Origin: Rutpela maculata
Taxonomy: Eukaryota > Arthropoda > Insecta > Coleoptera > Cerambycidae
Direction of reading: 5' to 3'
NCBI GenBank assembly: GCA_936432065.2
Contig: OW386287.2
Span: 90,935,688-90,999,687, forward strand
Length of the DNA: 64,000 nucleotides
Part shown: piece after piece, positions 10,860 to 22,315 of the stretch
Position numbering within the stretch: the stretch's first letter is position 1
Layout: every line of letters starts with the position of its first letter
Program-made: the position numbers and the translations under genes
The notes under the pieces: generated by a model
Told to the model about the DNA's origin: nothing
Databases searched by the model: none
What the model saw: the letters and a program-made list of their open reading frames with translations, nothing else

Positions 10860-11089
10860 AGGAGCAAACAATAATGGATTGCTTACCACATAAAATGAAA
10901 ACCGATATAGCAATTAACGTACATATCCAAACACTTAGTAAAGTAAAACTTTTTGCGGATTGCGATGAAGCACTTCTGAGAGAATTGGTTCTACAATTGA
11001 AATCTGTCATTTACCTTCCAGGAGACATAGTTTGTAAGAAGGGGGATGTCGGAAAAGAGATGTATATCATTCAATCTGGAAAAGTGCAG
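10860..11089 (+). CDS. CNG channel beta-like subunit, exon A (C-linker end and start of cNMP-binding domain)
   Basis: First of three exons of a cyclic nucleotide-gated cation channel, a plasma-membrane channel opened by cGMP or cAMP in sensory cells. It opens after a pyrimidine-rich acceptor ending AG at 10858-10859, with two bases completing a codon (upstream intron phase 1), and ends at CAG before GTAAAT, phase 0. It encodes about 76 residues: a C-linker end (LPHKMKTDIAINVH), the helix KVKLFADCDEALLREL and the first beta strands of the cNMP domain (VIYLPGDIVCKKGDVGKEMY), a signature shared with CNGB-type subunits. The ATG at 10874 is an internal methionine, not a start. Exons for S1-S6 and the pore must lie upstream of the window. 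Assignment to CNG is secure; beta rather than CNG-like class is inferred from motif similarity. Confidence 0.9.
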
Positions 11090-12237
11090 GTAAATGAGAG
11101 TAATATTTTCACATGTGAAGTTGATATTCTCTAAAATTAATGAATATGCGACGGCGGCGGGCATAGACATGATATGAAACTGTAAAAATATTTAAAACAA
11201 AAATGTTTATAACATATAATATAGATTGATGAAATTTTCATATTATTTGATATCCAATTTAATAGAAACCACTTTTTGTTTTTAACATTTTTAACAGAGC
11301 TCGTATCTCTAGATACAAGACTGGCTGTTCGACAAGTCTTCGCCTGGGTACAAGTCGGTTAGTGGCAGAATCTTTGATCACCAGACACCGGATCTGAGGT
11401 GGTCATTTCAGAGACGCACTTTTTCAGTATACAAAATAAAATACATTTATTTTCACACACAGATTAGAATAACGTTTTAAATCGAGAATCTTTTGATTCA
11501 AATATATACAGTGTGTCCCATTTTGCTAGGAACCACCTCCACAAAAAGCTTATAGTACCGTAGAATGCACTTTTCGGAGGTCTACTTTTTTCCGGCTGGC
11601 TTACTTTGAAGTCCAAAAGGGTAAATATAACCGAATCTATGTGTGCGTCAGCGTGTCTGTATGTTTGTCTGTGAGTGATACGTTTTCCTCGAACACAGCT
11701 CAATGTAAAAAACGTATTTAGCAAGTTTCTCGTCAGGGTATCGGAGAGGCTCCAGGGGATACCTAAAACAAATTTTTGAAAAACTTTTCGTAATGGAAAA
11801 TTGTATCGATATGTTTTTTTGTAAATTTTTCATCAGTGTTACTGGGAAGGCTGGACCCAAAAATAATTTTTTATCTAATCAAATTTTTTTTCAATTAAAA
11901 ATTATTTAAGGTGGAAAATTGTGTAGAGCAACAGGGGCGGTTTTAGGGATAGCCCAAAGGAAATTTTTCGCTAAATCAAATAATATTGATAAAAATGAAA
12001 TAAAAATTACGTTCAGGTCAATTTTGCATTGCACCAAAACAGTTTTAGAAAATTAAAAATACGTTCAAAATATGACCAGTTGAGACTGATTCTTTTGTGC
12101 AGTTTCTAATAAATTTTATTAGAACTAATTTTAATCACATCTACTTGTTACATCTTTAAGAAATGGTGCAAAAAATCTCTTGCACTACAAGGTAAACACA
12201 TATTTTTCTAGATGATTGATTATAATTAATTGTTTAG

Positions 12238-12350
12238 GTTATAGGAAGAACTGACACTGAAGTTCTTGCAACTTTATCTGAGGGCTCCGTTTTTGGAGAG
12301 ATCAGCTTACTAGGCATACCTGGAATGAATCGAAGAACTGCGGATGTTAG
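12238..12350 (+). CDS. CNG channel beta-like subunit, exon B (phosphate-binding cassette)
   Basis: Second exon, bounded by acceptor TTTAG (ends 12237) and donor GTAAGC (12351). It is 113 bp, entering in phase 0 and leaving two bases (AG) to be completed by the next exon. It encodes [20 protein letters not shown], then [10 protein letters not shown], then NRRTADV. This is the phosphate-binding cassette of the cyclic-nucleotide domain: the FGE motif and the Arg-Thr pair that contact the nucleotide phosphate and ring in CNG channels are intact, so ligand binding is probably retained. The preceding intron (11090-12237) is 1.1 kb of repeat-like sequence without ORFs of note. Confidence 0.92.
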
Positions 12351-12404
12351 GTAAGCTGTACAGTCTAGTCATTTTGCATTGTCTTTTAGTTCCTTCATTC
12401 GATT

Positions 12405-12492
12405 TAATAAAAACTAGAGGAAGCATTATACTCGTCGCCAATTTACTGGACTTTTTATATAATTGTTACATATTCTATAGGATACTCTTCGC
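12405..12492 (+). repeat. tRNA-like composite repeat, copy 3, left part
   Basis: AGAGGAAGCATTATACTCGT...GGATACTCTTCGC matches 3648-3740. It is cut at CTTCGC by the 4.4-kb insertion and resumes at 16914. Confidence 0.7.
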
Positions 12493-12573
12493 TACGAAGG
12501 CGCAGAAGGGCCAACAAAAATTTTCACAAGTTTCAACCAAAATTTACTTTGATTGTTACAATTTTAACTAAAC

Positions 12574-12634
12574 GATTGTAACTTCGATCTACAATTGTAA
12601 CTCGGACTTACAATTGTAACTTCGACCTACAATA
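12574..12634 (-). repeat. 19-bp tandem repeats, left subterminal array (3 units)
   Basis: Three units of a 19-bp motif containing ACAATTGTAA and CTTCGA/CTCGGA. Confidence 0.8.
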
Positions 12635-13519
12635 ATATCATTGATGAGATCGTTGATGAGAGAATGTAGAACACACTACCGTACTTGACGCGACACCAGT
12701 TTATTTATTAAGGGGCGCCCCGTTCTTCCACTCTCAAGCGGGTATGAGATAAGATATAACTCGATAGACAAGTAATAGGCCAAGGCTGCACTACCTTAGA
12801 TTATCAGCGACGCTCTTCTCCAATAAAAAATCAATTTTCCTCTCTCTAATAAGAATTTGTTCTTCTCTTTGACGAGATCCCACTTATTCACCTACTAATA
12901 ATGGATCCTACAATTAATGATTCCTGAAAAATCGCATAAAAAAATTCCTATCGAGCTCCCGTAAAGCCACCAGAACACTGAGTTTCAAACTTGCGGAATC
13001 ATGAGACTCCGATTAACTCAGTGTTTCCGGTCTTCCAAACGAAAACCCTCAAGGGATAAAGAAACTAGCAACAAGTCATAATATCAATAAAATGCAAATT
13101 GAAACGGTACATTTTTTTTTTCAATAATTTCCTAAGTTCCAAAATTTACTTATTTCTGGATTTCATAATACTTCAATATAAAATTAAATATAAATTAAAT
13201 ATCATTTCCAGTAAAAGACATTTGTTCTAATAAATTCGGAAATATTAAGTTCATTATCTAGGTAAATAATATTTCGTACAGTATATAAAATTATTTTCAA
13301 TATTTTCAATATTTTCAAATGTAACCGCAAACGATACAGAACTGTATAGTAAATTACCGGTGAGTTACAAATCCAGTGTGAGAGAACACTATATCGTATA
13401 TTGAGGAATTTTAATAGCATAATCCAAGCTAGCGGAGTCCGTCGAAGGTAGATGACGTAAGCACGATGCAGTTCCTTAATGTAGGGTGACATAAAGAACT
13501 CATAGGGACCGTGGAATTA

Positions 13520-13555
13520 TATATAAAGCCGCGAGGATACGAACTCGGTATCAGT
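13520..13555 (+). promoter_or_regulatory. TATA plus initiator core promoter inside the 4.4-kb element
   Basis: TATATAAAG at 13520-13528 and the initiator TCAGT at 13551-13555 are spaced about 31 bases from TATA to the +1 adenine, the textbook insect arrangement. No long ORF follows, so the product is either a noncoding RNA, a decayed transposase or a retroelement leader. Confidence 0.5.
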
Positions 13556-13587
13556 TGGCGGGACCGATAGGTACCTCATTGATCTAG

Positions 13588-13840
13588 CCTTTACAAGAGG
13601 TGGCACTGAAAGGTGACTGCTTGTGTTTTATTCAAAATTTTGCATAACTTCAATTACTTGCAAGAGCAAGAGGTGACACTGCAAGGTGACTGCTTGCTAG
13701 TTATTCTAAATTTCTGCAGGAGGTGACACTGAAAGGTGGCTGCCTGTCCTTCATTCAAAGTCTGATTTAAAATTTATATTATTTTACCAAAACGAGAGAA
13801 GTCACACTGCTCGTTACGACACCCTAAAGGTGGCTGTCGT
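13588..13840 (+). repeat. Four spaced copies of AGGTGACACTGAAAGGTGAC
   Basis: Related blocks at about 13588, 13668, 13720 and 13798, each AAGAGGTGACACTG(A/C)AAGGTGACTGC or close, separated by AT-rich spacers. They begin just 3' of the predicted transcription start. The second block is bounded by AGCAAG and CTTGCT and may fold. Confidence 0.6.
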
Positions 13841-13849
13841 TATTTGCTT

Positions 13850-16600
13850 AAAATTATTTTGTCAATTTCATTATTTATATGACTTAGTCCAGACACGAGA
13901 GTTTACAGGGAATTGGGGGAGAGAAACCGGGCAACATTGCCGTATGTACCGGTATAGGTAAAGTAACTTAATCGCAAAATGGCCAACTAATTCACTTGCA
14001 TTTTTACTAGTTCCTTTCTGGCCAGATAAACTACATTTATCAAATTCACGACTTTATATCTTTATTAAACTCCTTGAGAGCTATTTCACCGGTTACTGTG
14101 ATACCTTGATGTTTTGCTACTTTAGGAATAATTAGTGAATTATTACATTTCATGAATCTTTTATTAATTCAGTTAAAGTCTGCAGGTTTAATTAATTAAT
14201 TCTCTTAATACTTATTTAATTCATGAACCAACTTATGGTACATTGATGGTTTTGTTAATTTAAGAATAGTTAGTTACATTCAGGTAAAAACAGCATATGT
14301 CAATACTTGGTATAATATGGTCATGCAATGATGCTACCTTGATGGTAATTTTTATGCAGAATATTTGTTTAGTTATGAAATGGATCTTTATTAATTTAGG
14401 TAAAGATTACGTGGGGATTACTTTTTCTTGTGGATGTATTTAACAAACTGTGAAATGATCAGTAACACATAGCAAACCAACAACTTCCGTCCATGACTTC
14501 TGTATCGCGGTCAGTTGGGTTGAATATGTACAATAAGTGTACTACTATTTACATACCATAAGGTCTTACAGTAGCTCCTTTTATGAGTAATATATTCGGT
14601 ACTTTGGCCGGAGAGCTAATACAGGATTTTATGTGATGGTCTTTTCAATTAATCTAAAATTAATACCTACGAGGCGTATCATCGGGTAATAGACAACCTG
14701 TTTTGTCTACCCCGCCAGCGAATACGCCAGGTCCCAGTTGGCCTACCTACAACATCACCCTGTTGTGGTGTTGCGACGAATCTTCGACAATTGTAAAAAA
14801 AAAAACGTCACCTAGATTTTGTGTTGGTTTTGATTGTCAATATTATGGGAAATTTCCCGGAGTATACTGTGAGGTTTTATGGTATGAACGTAATTTCAAC
14901 GGTACGGTAAATACCGTACTGCTATTCGGTAATTGTTTGTTTGCCGATTTGTGCTGACTATTTCAGAGTCGTAAATGACAATATGATCCCTACGAACTCT
15001 TTATTTATCTGCTTTAAATTAGGATGATTTATCCCAACGAGAATGTTACATATGCTACTCTAATAGAGGCGTTTTGCCCCAACTTACCTGTATACTTGTC
15101 CACCGTTTTAAAATAAAAGTATTAAAACGTTTTCTGTGTTTTCCTTCACTATTTTACTTTTTCAGGATTAAGTGAGTTTAAATAAAAATATAATTCATTA
15201 CCTAAACTAAATCAATTACAAGTGTTAAATAAAGTACAATCAAAATAAAGTAACTATATTTATAAACTGAATGTTTTCAAAATTAAGACAAATAAATTAA
15301 ATCAGTAAACCGAAACAAGTAATATCAAACTTTAAAAAGAATCTGATTAATAAAATTACTATCACAACGTAAAGGGTCCTAACTTTAAAAATCTAGACGA
15401 TCACGTAAACTGCCAAATTTGTGTATTTTTCGGTCTCAAAAAAAGGAGAGAGATAGATACACGACTGGGGTAAGGGGTGTTTCAAAATAGTTCAAAGAAT
15501 ACCATTTATTTAATAGGTATAAAACAAGTACAGTGAAATTCTGCAATATCCTATCCAATAAATTATATAATGTGAAAGAATCACGTCTCCCCAACTAAGG
15601 CAAGGTACATTTTACCATACAAATGAGAGCGTGCGCTAATAATCTATTTGGTAGAAAAGATTCATGCAACTTCCCCAGAATTTAATGCAAGCTTTTAAAA
15701 TTTATAAATTTTGGTAATTATGGTAACTATGGCTGACTGAAAATAATATAAAAATATTTTACTTAAATAATTTTGGTTCCCTTTTGATTAGCTTTAAAGT
15801 TCTATATCGTGATTATATGATTGACAGAATGGAGTTCGACTGAAGTTTAATAACGTTAGGTCAGTCTCACGACTTACCAGTCCCCATGTATGTTCAATAT
15901 AGGGAAAATGACACCGTCACGCCTTCGAGCAAGTTTTTGGCAAAATGGATTTTTGTTTTACTTATGCACAAGGCGGTTTTATTTATAACTTTATCATTTG
16001 ACTTTCCTACCATCGCTTTGTATTGATCATCCAACTTTTTTTATGTGAGAAACCGGCCTTGTCCATTTTTACTGTTTTCTGCCAATATTTGCCTACAGAC
16101 GCTATACGCCTTCGCCATATTGTCGATTTCACCCTTTTTTGATACGTAACATATTAAAATTTTATATTCATTCTTATGAATGATATCCATAATGACTGTA
16201 TCTTCATGGACATTGTTTTTTATGGAGGAATTAAAAAGTTAAAAACAATTTCGTAAAAGTATAACGTTTATTATTCCTTGACCAAAAATTATACTTTTAT
16301 TTTTGGTTCATTTTTTCATGACCACAATAATATACTTTCACTTTCATGGCCTGGACCAAAACATATTTTCCTAAGTGAAAATTCGGTGTTTCTTCGAATT
16401 TTTTTCACCTGGTTGTGCCTTATGTCTGAACTCATATCGGTCTTTTTGTGCTAGCTTATGGCTCTGAAGCCTTTCAGACTTGTATCTTATGATCGAAAAT
16501 GTCTTTAAATGAATTTTTTTACCTAAGTCGACTTTTTATTTTGCCTTCGACTTAGGTCGATTCTGGAAGGTTCTACAACAAGAACAGAACTACGAACAGA
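13850..16600. other. Interior of the 4.4-kb element without recognised genes
   Basis: AT-rich. The longest ORF (14703-14957, 84 codons) has no family resemblance I can name. No splice-joined transposase could be read. Confidence 0.45.
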
Positions 16601-16633
16601 ACTGATTGTGGCGCATTTATTCTCTATAATCTG

Positions 16634-16832
16634 GATAATTGTAAATCGAAGTTACAATTGTAGATCGTATCTACAATTGAAGGTCGAAGTTACAATTGTA
16701 GGTCGAAGTTACAATTGTAGGTCGAAATTACAATTGTAAGTCGAAGTTACAATTGTAGGTCCGAAGTTACAATTGTAAGTCGAAGTTACAATTGTACGTC
16801 CGAAGTTACAATTGTAGGTCGAAGTTACAATC
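16634..16832 (+). repeat. 19-bp tandem repeats, right subterminal array (~10 units)
   Basis: About ten units of GTCGAAGTTACAATTGTAG with slight length changes (18-20 bp). Inverted relative to the left array. Each unit holds the palindrome ACAATTGT, the sort of arrayed site a transposase could bind. Confidence 0.85.
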
Positions 16833-16913
16833 GTTTAGTTAAAATTGCAACAATCAAAGTGAATTTTGATTGAAACTTCTGAAAATTGATATTGGCCCCT
16901 CTACGCTTTCGTA

Positions 16914-17260
16914 CTTCGCAGTTTTTTGTAAATGTTAGTTTTAGACATTTTTAATTTCATCATACGAATTTCGTTGGTGAAACACTCAGTATAAATAAAG
17001 TAAAAAAAAAGCTACGTCCAAAACCTACGTGGGTTTCTAAAAAAGAGCTGCATCCTACGGAGTTTCGAACCTGGAACCTTTGAGTTCCGAGTCGAAAACG
17101 TAAGAACTACACCAATACCTACCACGTGAAAAAATGTAAATTTTTACATTATAAGCGATGAGTTGAAATCATATTTCCACGGTTGAAATGTAATTATGAA
17201 ATGTATATTAGTAAAATATATAAATAGAAATTAAAATCATTCAAAATATCCTTTCACCAG
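16914..17260 (-). repeat. tRNA-like composite repeat, copy 3, right part
   Basis: Continues the repeat cut at 12492 (CTTCGCAGTTTTTTGTAAAT). On the minus strand, near 17125-17040, it shows an A-box-like TTGGTGTAGTTC and a B box GGTTCGAAACTCC within one tRNA length. Mismatches in the stems argue against a working tRNA. Confidence 0.65.
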
Positions 17261-17289
17261 ATTTCTATTCAATTACAAAAACATGATCA

Positions 17290-17610
17290 ATTTTTTTTTT
17301 CAAATTTAAATAATTAATAACTTTTTTATTTAGTGTTCGATTTTATTCAAAACGGTTCTTCCTCTAGCTAACACTAAGTTACTCTCTAATTTTCAATGCT
17401 ATCGAACTTTTCTTTCTTAAATTACCGCGCTTACAAGGAACGTGATGGTCAGGCGGACAGACGGACAGGCGGACAGACGGACGGACAGAAAGTTGTTCAG
17501 AATTCGTTCACTAACACAATGATATGAAATTTTTTTGTCTACGAGATATTTCCAGTTTTGAAAATGTGTCGATCAAATACAATATATTCTTTGTTTTCGT
17601 ATTTGCGAAA
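17290..17610 (+). repeat. 'GGACGGACAGACGGAC' repeat family, copy 3
   Basis: Matches 9590-9910 block for block, with an expanded GGCGGACAGACGGAC tract (17440-17490). Confidence 0.65.
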
Positions 17611-17789
17611 AGTAAAAGAGTACAGTCGATAAGTGGATTCTTAGTCCGAATCAGTGCGGGAGTTTTGAAACTTTGGGAATTTGTAGATTTCGATGCCCTG
17701 AATGAAATAAGAAAAAATACAAAATGTGATCTCAGCTGCCGGCTCCGCCATATTGAAAAAATGGTGCACAAAAACAGTTTCTTTTAATT

Positions 17790-18255
17790 ATCTCGCTTCG
17801 GGTGCCTCATATGGCAACAAATGTTCTTATGAAAATAAAAGATCATTAAATTTTCTACAAAATATATCCCATACATTTTTTCGATAAACTGAATAGTTTC
17901 GGTGCAGCAGAAATCAAGCATTCTTGACAAAATTATAATTTTTTGTAATTTCTCAATTTAGTGCGACTTTTATGAAGGAGTATTTTTGTGTTGAGATAAA
18001 ATTTGTTTTCATACCTGATAATCCTCAAATATAGGTGATTTTACTTGTCTGCTACGCATAGCTCAATGTTCAATATTCGTTTCCACACCACCTTGAGGTA
18101 GAGTATATTAAGAAATTTAAAAAAAAATTGTCAAGATCTCTGCCGGGCCCCTAAAGTCAGTACCCAATAGACCCCCCACACGGGGGGCCTAGGTCTAGTC
18201 GATGTTTGATCAGCTCCAAGCCGGGTGCCGGAGGTACTTGTATTCTTATATCTTA
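17790..18255. other. Intronic spacer with a GC hairpin
   Basis: Mostly AT-rich. Near 18171-18188 a CCCCCCACACGGGGGG hairpin lies in a short GC-rich patch (18140-18240). No gene. Confidence 0.45.
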
Positions 18256-18279
18256 CTAGAGCCGATATAGTAAACGCTT

Positions 18280-19077
18280 CCGTGAAACGTTTTCTTTCAC
18301 ATTTAGAATCATGTTGACTCATTACTTTTACGGATAAACATGAGAATTTATTTAAAAGATGATCAAGCGTCATCAGCGGCCGAGCAAACACAATATGTCT
18401 GGCAAAACAATGGGCCACTACAGTTATCATTGGCATTGTGTTGGCAATTTTTGCCAATATTTAGAAACTGAATATAAAATATTGTCTAACCATTATAATG
18501 TCCATGCTGTAATGGTCTTATGTGTATAAAATACCCTTTCTGTTATTGGGTAGGTAGTTGGAATTATTTTAACGTTGCTGGTACATTAAATAACTAAAAG
18601 CACTTTTTTGCCTCTAACAAAATAACGTTTCTTAAGTGATGTCAGAAATCATTTATTATTTCGTAATTTTGCCACCAATTACGTTAATACAGGAAAAACA
18701 TGGTAATTTTGAGTGCATACGCTTGGCTATGGGACTGCGCGATTTTTACACTAAAAAATGATACTGCGCCCCAAACAAATAATATATGAGTCCGTCGATA
18801 AATCTTTAAATGATGATGACTCTGTTAATTATCTGGCATAATTTCTACAATTCGCTCAACAGTCTGGATTTCCACCCAATAAAATAAAGTTTAAGTTTTA
18901 TCCATTATGTTGCTTAGAAACTTAAAACGACATTTGTGTAATGGAACCAGGCTTAAAATACGTAAATTTGAAAATTTTATATTTACATTTATATCTATTT
19001 AATTTAATCGCGATATCATTTAGAAAGGTTAACGGTGCACTAAATTACTCATGTAATATTCGATTTATAAATTCATG
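18280..19077 (+). repeat. tRNA-ended interspersed repeat 'X', copy 1, left part
   Basis: Shares ordered blocks with 38860-39286 (AATCATGTTGACT.ATTACTT, GCATACGCTTGGCT, TCGCGATATCATTTAGAAAG). It is cut at AATTCATG by the hAT remnant and resumes at 22316. Confidence 0.65.
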
Positions 19078-19299
19078 CTGAAATAAATTTCGGTTCGGTC
19101 CCTGCAAGGGATGCAAGTTGGCAATTTTTATTGAAATAATTTTTTTTAGATTTTCCCCCCTTCGCTCATCAATTTTTATTTTAGCGGAACTTGGAAAAAG
19201 TTGGGTAAAAGTTTATTTATTGAAAAATTTTTTAAAAAAATATCTCATCAATTTTTTTTGGAGGAATTATTATTTAATTATTTACAGAGTTGGCTTCTT

Positions 19300-22244
19300 C
19301 CCAAGCAGCAATTTTAATAGTTTCTACGTAATAGTTGCCATTAGGGGAACTTTAAAGGTTTCCGCAACTAAGGACTGTTACGTAATGGGAACCATCCTTC
19401 TACCAAGTATTCACCAAAATGGGGAATAATAATTACGTGGAAAATTACTATTCCGGTACTTCTACCGTTACCGTGTCGAGGACTAGGTTATTACGTAAAC
19501 GGGATGTAACCAAGTAGTAGAAATTATTAACTTTTGGAACAGCTCAGCTGTCCGAAATGAGAGCGCAAACTATATATTTGGCTCTCTGTTATTCGAATAA
19601 CAAATTAATGACTTACTGAGTTTGAGCACATGATATGTCCAAGGTCCAAGTTAAGGTGATTATATACAACACCTAAGCATATATTATAAATCATGATGTT
19701 TTGCATTTACCCTGGGTGAGGATATTGAAACCACCACTTGTTTTCTGTAAAATGTTGTCATGATGCTTCGATAAAAAAGACGCCCCCTCGAGAAAATGGT
19801 TTTTTCGGAAAAAATTTTTTTTGCAAAAATTATGTGTACAAGCAAAACTATAAAATTTTTTATAGAAAACGTTTTTTTCTTAAATTTTATATATTATAAA
19901 GTAATAATCTATTTAGAAAACATATTTGTAAATGACCATAATAAAAAGAAATTTTTTATTGAATTATATTTTTATCTGTGTCAATATGGCGTCTTCATTC
20001 AACAACAGAAAAATGGCAATTTTAATTGCAGTAACTTAGAGGTTGCAAAACCAAAATTATTTCCCTACAAGTTACATTTCCCATAAAGTAGCAGATGCCA
20101 CCAACGTTATAGTTGTTGCTACTTTAAAAGTGGTGACGGAAACTACAACAATTTCACTGTGTAGTTATATTTATCTAGATGTAGCAAATGGGACCAATGA
20201 CGGTATAAGATCTTGGTAACTATTGCTATCAACTTATTTTCATGTTGGTACGATTGGCAGATACGAGATAGGTAATTTTTTTTTTAATTGGCAACACGGT
20301 AATAACTGTTAAAGTGTCACTGTGTGTGATGTGGACAAGGAATGGGGATTAAAAATAACAATTATTATATTTTTACCAAGTACTTTTTATTATCCGATAT
20401 TAATAAAGTTGTTAATAAATTTGTGCAAATAAAATATTTGTTTTTTTACTGAAAACGATGTACAATGTACGATGTATAATGGAAAAAATACATGAGTTTT
20501 TATATTTTAGTGATCAGTTTACATTTAATTTCATTCAAAAAATAGTAAGTATTTATTTGAATAGGAAAATCCTAATATACAAATTCACTTTTCTAATGTA
20601 ATTATAAAGAATCATAATTTATACATAAATAAATAATACACGCACTTACACACTCAGATTAATACATATACAAATAAATTAAAAAATAACGAGGAAAAAA
20701 TACCTATATAAAACAAGTGGAGTTAATCAATCGACTTTATGTAGCTTACAATTTTACGTTTAAATACAGGTAGAGAGAGATTCCTTTCATCCTCTGGCAA
20801 CTTATATTGATCGAGGCCTTTATATAACATAATTTTCCTAGTTTGATTTAGATTTTGCTTTGGTATATAAAATTTGTTGTTATTTCTTGTGTGGTGTTGA
20901 TGTATTTGGTTTACATAAAATGTAAACTTATTTAAATACTTGGGTATTAAGTTTGAAAATAAATACCATAGCCATGGAAAGCAATCTATCTTTTACAGAC
21001 AGCCACTGAAGAGAAGAAAGCATATGTTGGATTGAGGTATATCGGCTGCATTTCAAAATCATTCTCATTCCTCTATTCTGTAGTTTTTGAAGGGAAGTTA
21101 TTTTATTTAAATCGAAGGAATATAATAGACTGGCACAGTAATCGAAATGAGGTTGGATAATGGTGTTGTAAACTGTTATTTTTGTCGTCACTGATAACTT
21201 TTGAGATATTCTAGAAAAGAAATATAGTTTTTTGCTATTTTTTTTATATATATATTCAGTTCAATTTATTGTACACAAACAATGTCTTATGCCGTTTATA
21301 CCGAAATTGTCCGTTCCCCATCGAGTTTTTAATCGGCAAATTCATTTAATATGCTCAGTGGATCACTAACTGAACTATAGGTCAATCTGTGTTTTAAAGA
21401 CAAATTGTAACTTTCGTGCAGTATACAGTATCACTAATATCACTGCAGACTGTTATAGTTTTCGATTACTTTTCTCCTTGTGTTGATGGGAACACTTTTG
21501 CACTTGTTGCCAAAGATGATGGTTTTGCTGTGGCGAAATAATCTTTCATGTTTGCATCATATTCTGAAGAATCACTATTGCTACTACTGTTTAACTGTTT
21601 CTTCAGTTTTCTATAAAACGTGGATGAGTGCCGATAAACTTTATGTCGCTTTTACTGAGCATTTCAGATACCGCCATTTTATTCAATGCCAATAATTATA
21701 TAAATTGTCTTAAAAGTTAATATTAGTTTATAGTAGATTTTCAAGGTATATGTAACTTTTAAGTCATTTTCAATTAGTGGGGAGTATTAAAAATTACTTC
21801 AAAGCCCCTGTGTTCGTAGAAATAACCTCATTTTTACTCGAGATGTCACTAATAAGTTAGACAACTTTGAAGTTCCAAAAAATTTCCCAACAACGTACCG
21901 GGGACTTAAAATTGCACACTTGAATTTATCGTTACTTTGAAGTGGTCCTTTGGTAAAGCTGTGCAGTCGGCATTACTACCAATTTCCACTTTGCAGTTGA
22001 GGATGCTTCAAAGTAATTCAGAGTAGTATCCGCGACGTTGCAGATTCTCCAGCAGTTACTTGAAAGTGTTATAACTATACAATGCCTAAATTCAGTAGAA
22101 TCTACATAATTGTCACTACAAATGCATACCACAAAGTGAATATTACCCTGAAGTCGCAAAATTAGTAACAGTTATGTCACTCCTACTATATTAAAGTTCC
22201 GATGCCTCAGATGCCAGTTCCCATCACTTTGAATGCTGCTTGGG
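19300..22244. mobile_element. 'CCCAAG' TIR element A, 2.9 kb
   Basis: Perfect 11-bp inverted ends CCCAAGCAGCA (19300-19310) and TGCTGCTTGGG (22234-22244). The target read from the paralogue is GGCTTCTTAAGT; here it reads GGCTTCTT, element, TTAAG, so only TT is duplicated. A second element with the same terminal pattern lies at 29516-31588. Inside there is no readable transposase. A minus-strand stretch near 21480-21690 has codon-like runs but is frameshifted and unidentified. Confidence 0.7.
20723..21240 (-). pseudogene. LINE reverse transcriptase C-terminal fragment
   Basis: Minus-strand remains of a non-LTR retrotransposon ORF2. The 5' piece (21240-20928) reads FFSRISQKLSV, TVYNTIIQPHFDYCASLLYS, LQKLQNRGMRMIL and LSSLQWLSVKDRL, the thumb and connection region typical of Jockey/CR1-like LINEs. 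After a one-base shift near 20940 it continues to a TAA at 20723 (NKFYIPKQNLNQTRKIMLYK, LPVFKRKIVSYIKS). The catalytic YADD region is missing through 5' truncation, so it is dead. It sits inside 'CCCAAG' element A. Confidence 0.75.
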
Positions 22245-22315
22245 TTAAGTTTTATGAAGTTGGAAAATTTGAACCCCCCCCCCCCCAAAAAAAGAGTTGG
22301 CTCGCTACGCCCCTG

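Larger units (their letters stand above)
12493..16913. mobile_element. 4.4-kb TIR element, 6-bp TSD, superfamily unassigned
   Basis: Ends TACGAAGGCGCAGAAGGGCC and, on the other strand, TACGAAAGCGTAGAGGGGCC. It is flanked by CTTCGC (12487-12492 and 16914-16919), and copies 1 and 2 of the target repeat show the uninterrupted site. Just inside both ends, in inverted orientation, lies an array of a 19-bp unit. The interior has a good core promoter at 13520 but no recognisable transposase; all ORFs are short. The length could hold a full gene, so this may be a decayed autonomous element. A 6-bp duplication with this TIR does not let me name the superfamily. Confidence 0.75.
19078..22315. mobile_element. 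hAT remnant interrupted by a 2.9-kb element
   Basis: Right end GCTACGCCCCTG (22304-22315) is a typical hAT terminus, and AATTCATG occurs on both sides (19070-19077 and 22316-22323), an 8-bp TSD. The left terminus is altered: a CAAGGGATGCAAG-like end appears about 30 bases in. The paralogue at 3310-3560 lacks the interior insertion. Confidence 0.6.

Noticed and set aside
14703..14957. 84-codon ORF in the 4.4-kb element
   Set aside because: No family resemblance, and a poly-A run encodes KKK; could be a decayed exon but cannot be supported.
16634..16832. Regular short repeats considered as a CRISPR array
   Set aside because: The units are contiguous 19-bp repeats without unique spacers, in animal DNA, and they belong to a transposon end.
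17040..17130. Possible tRNA gene on the minus strand (also at 3830-4132, 8067-8120, 22360-22510, 22720-22810)
   Set aside because: Only A- and B-box similarity; acceptor and anticodon stems do not pair and each is part of a repeat family, so they are SINE-like.
18131..18457. 108-codon minus-strand ORF
   Set aside because: Half lies in repeat X and half in a GC hairpin patch; no domain.
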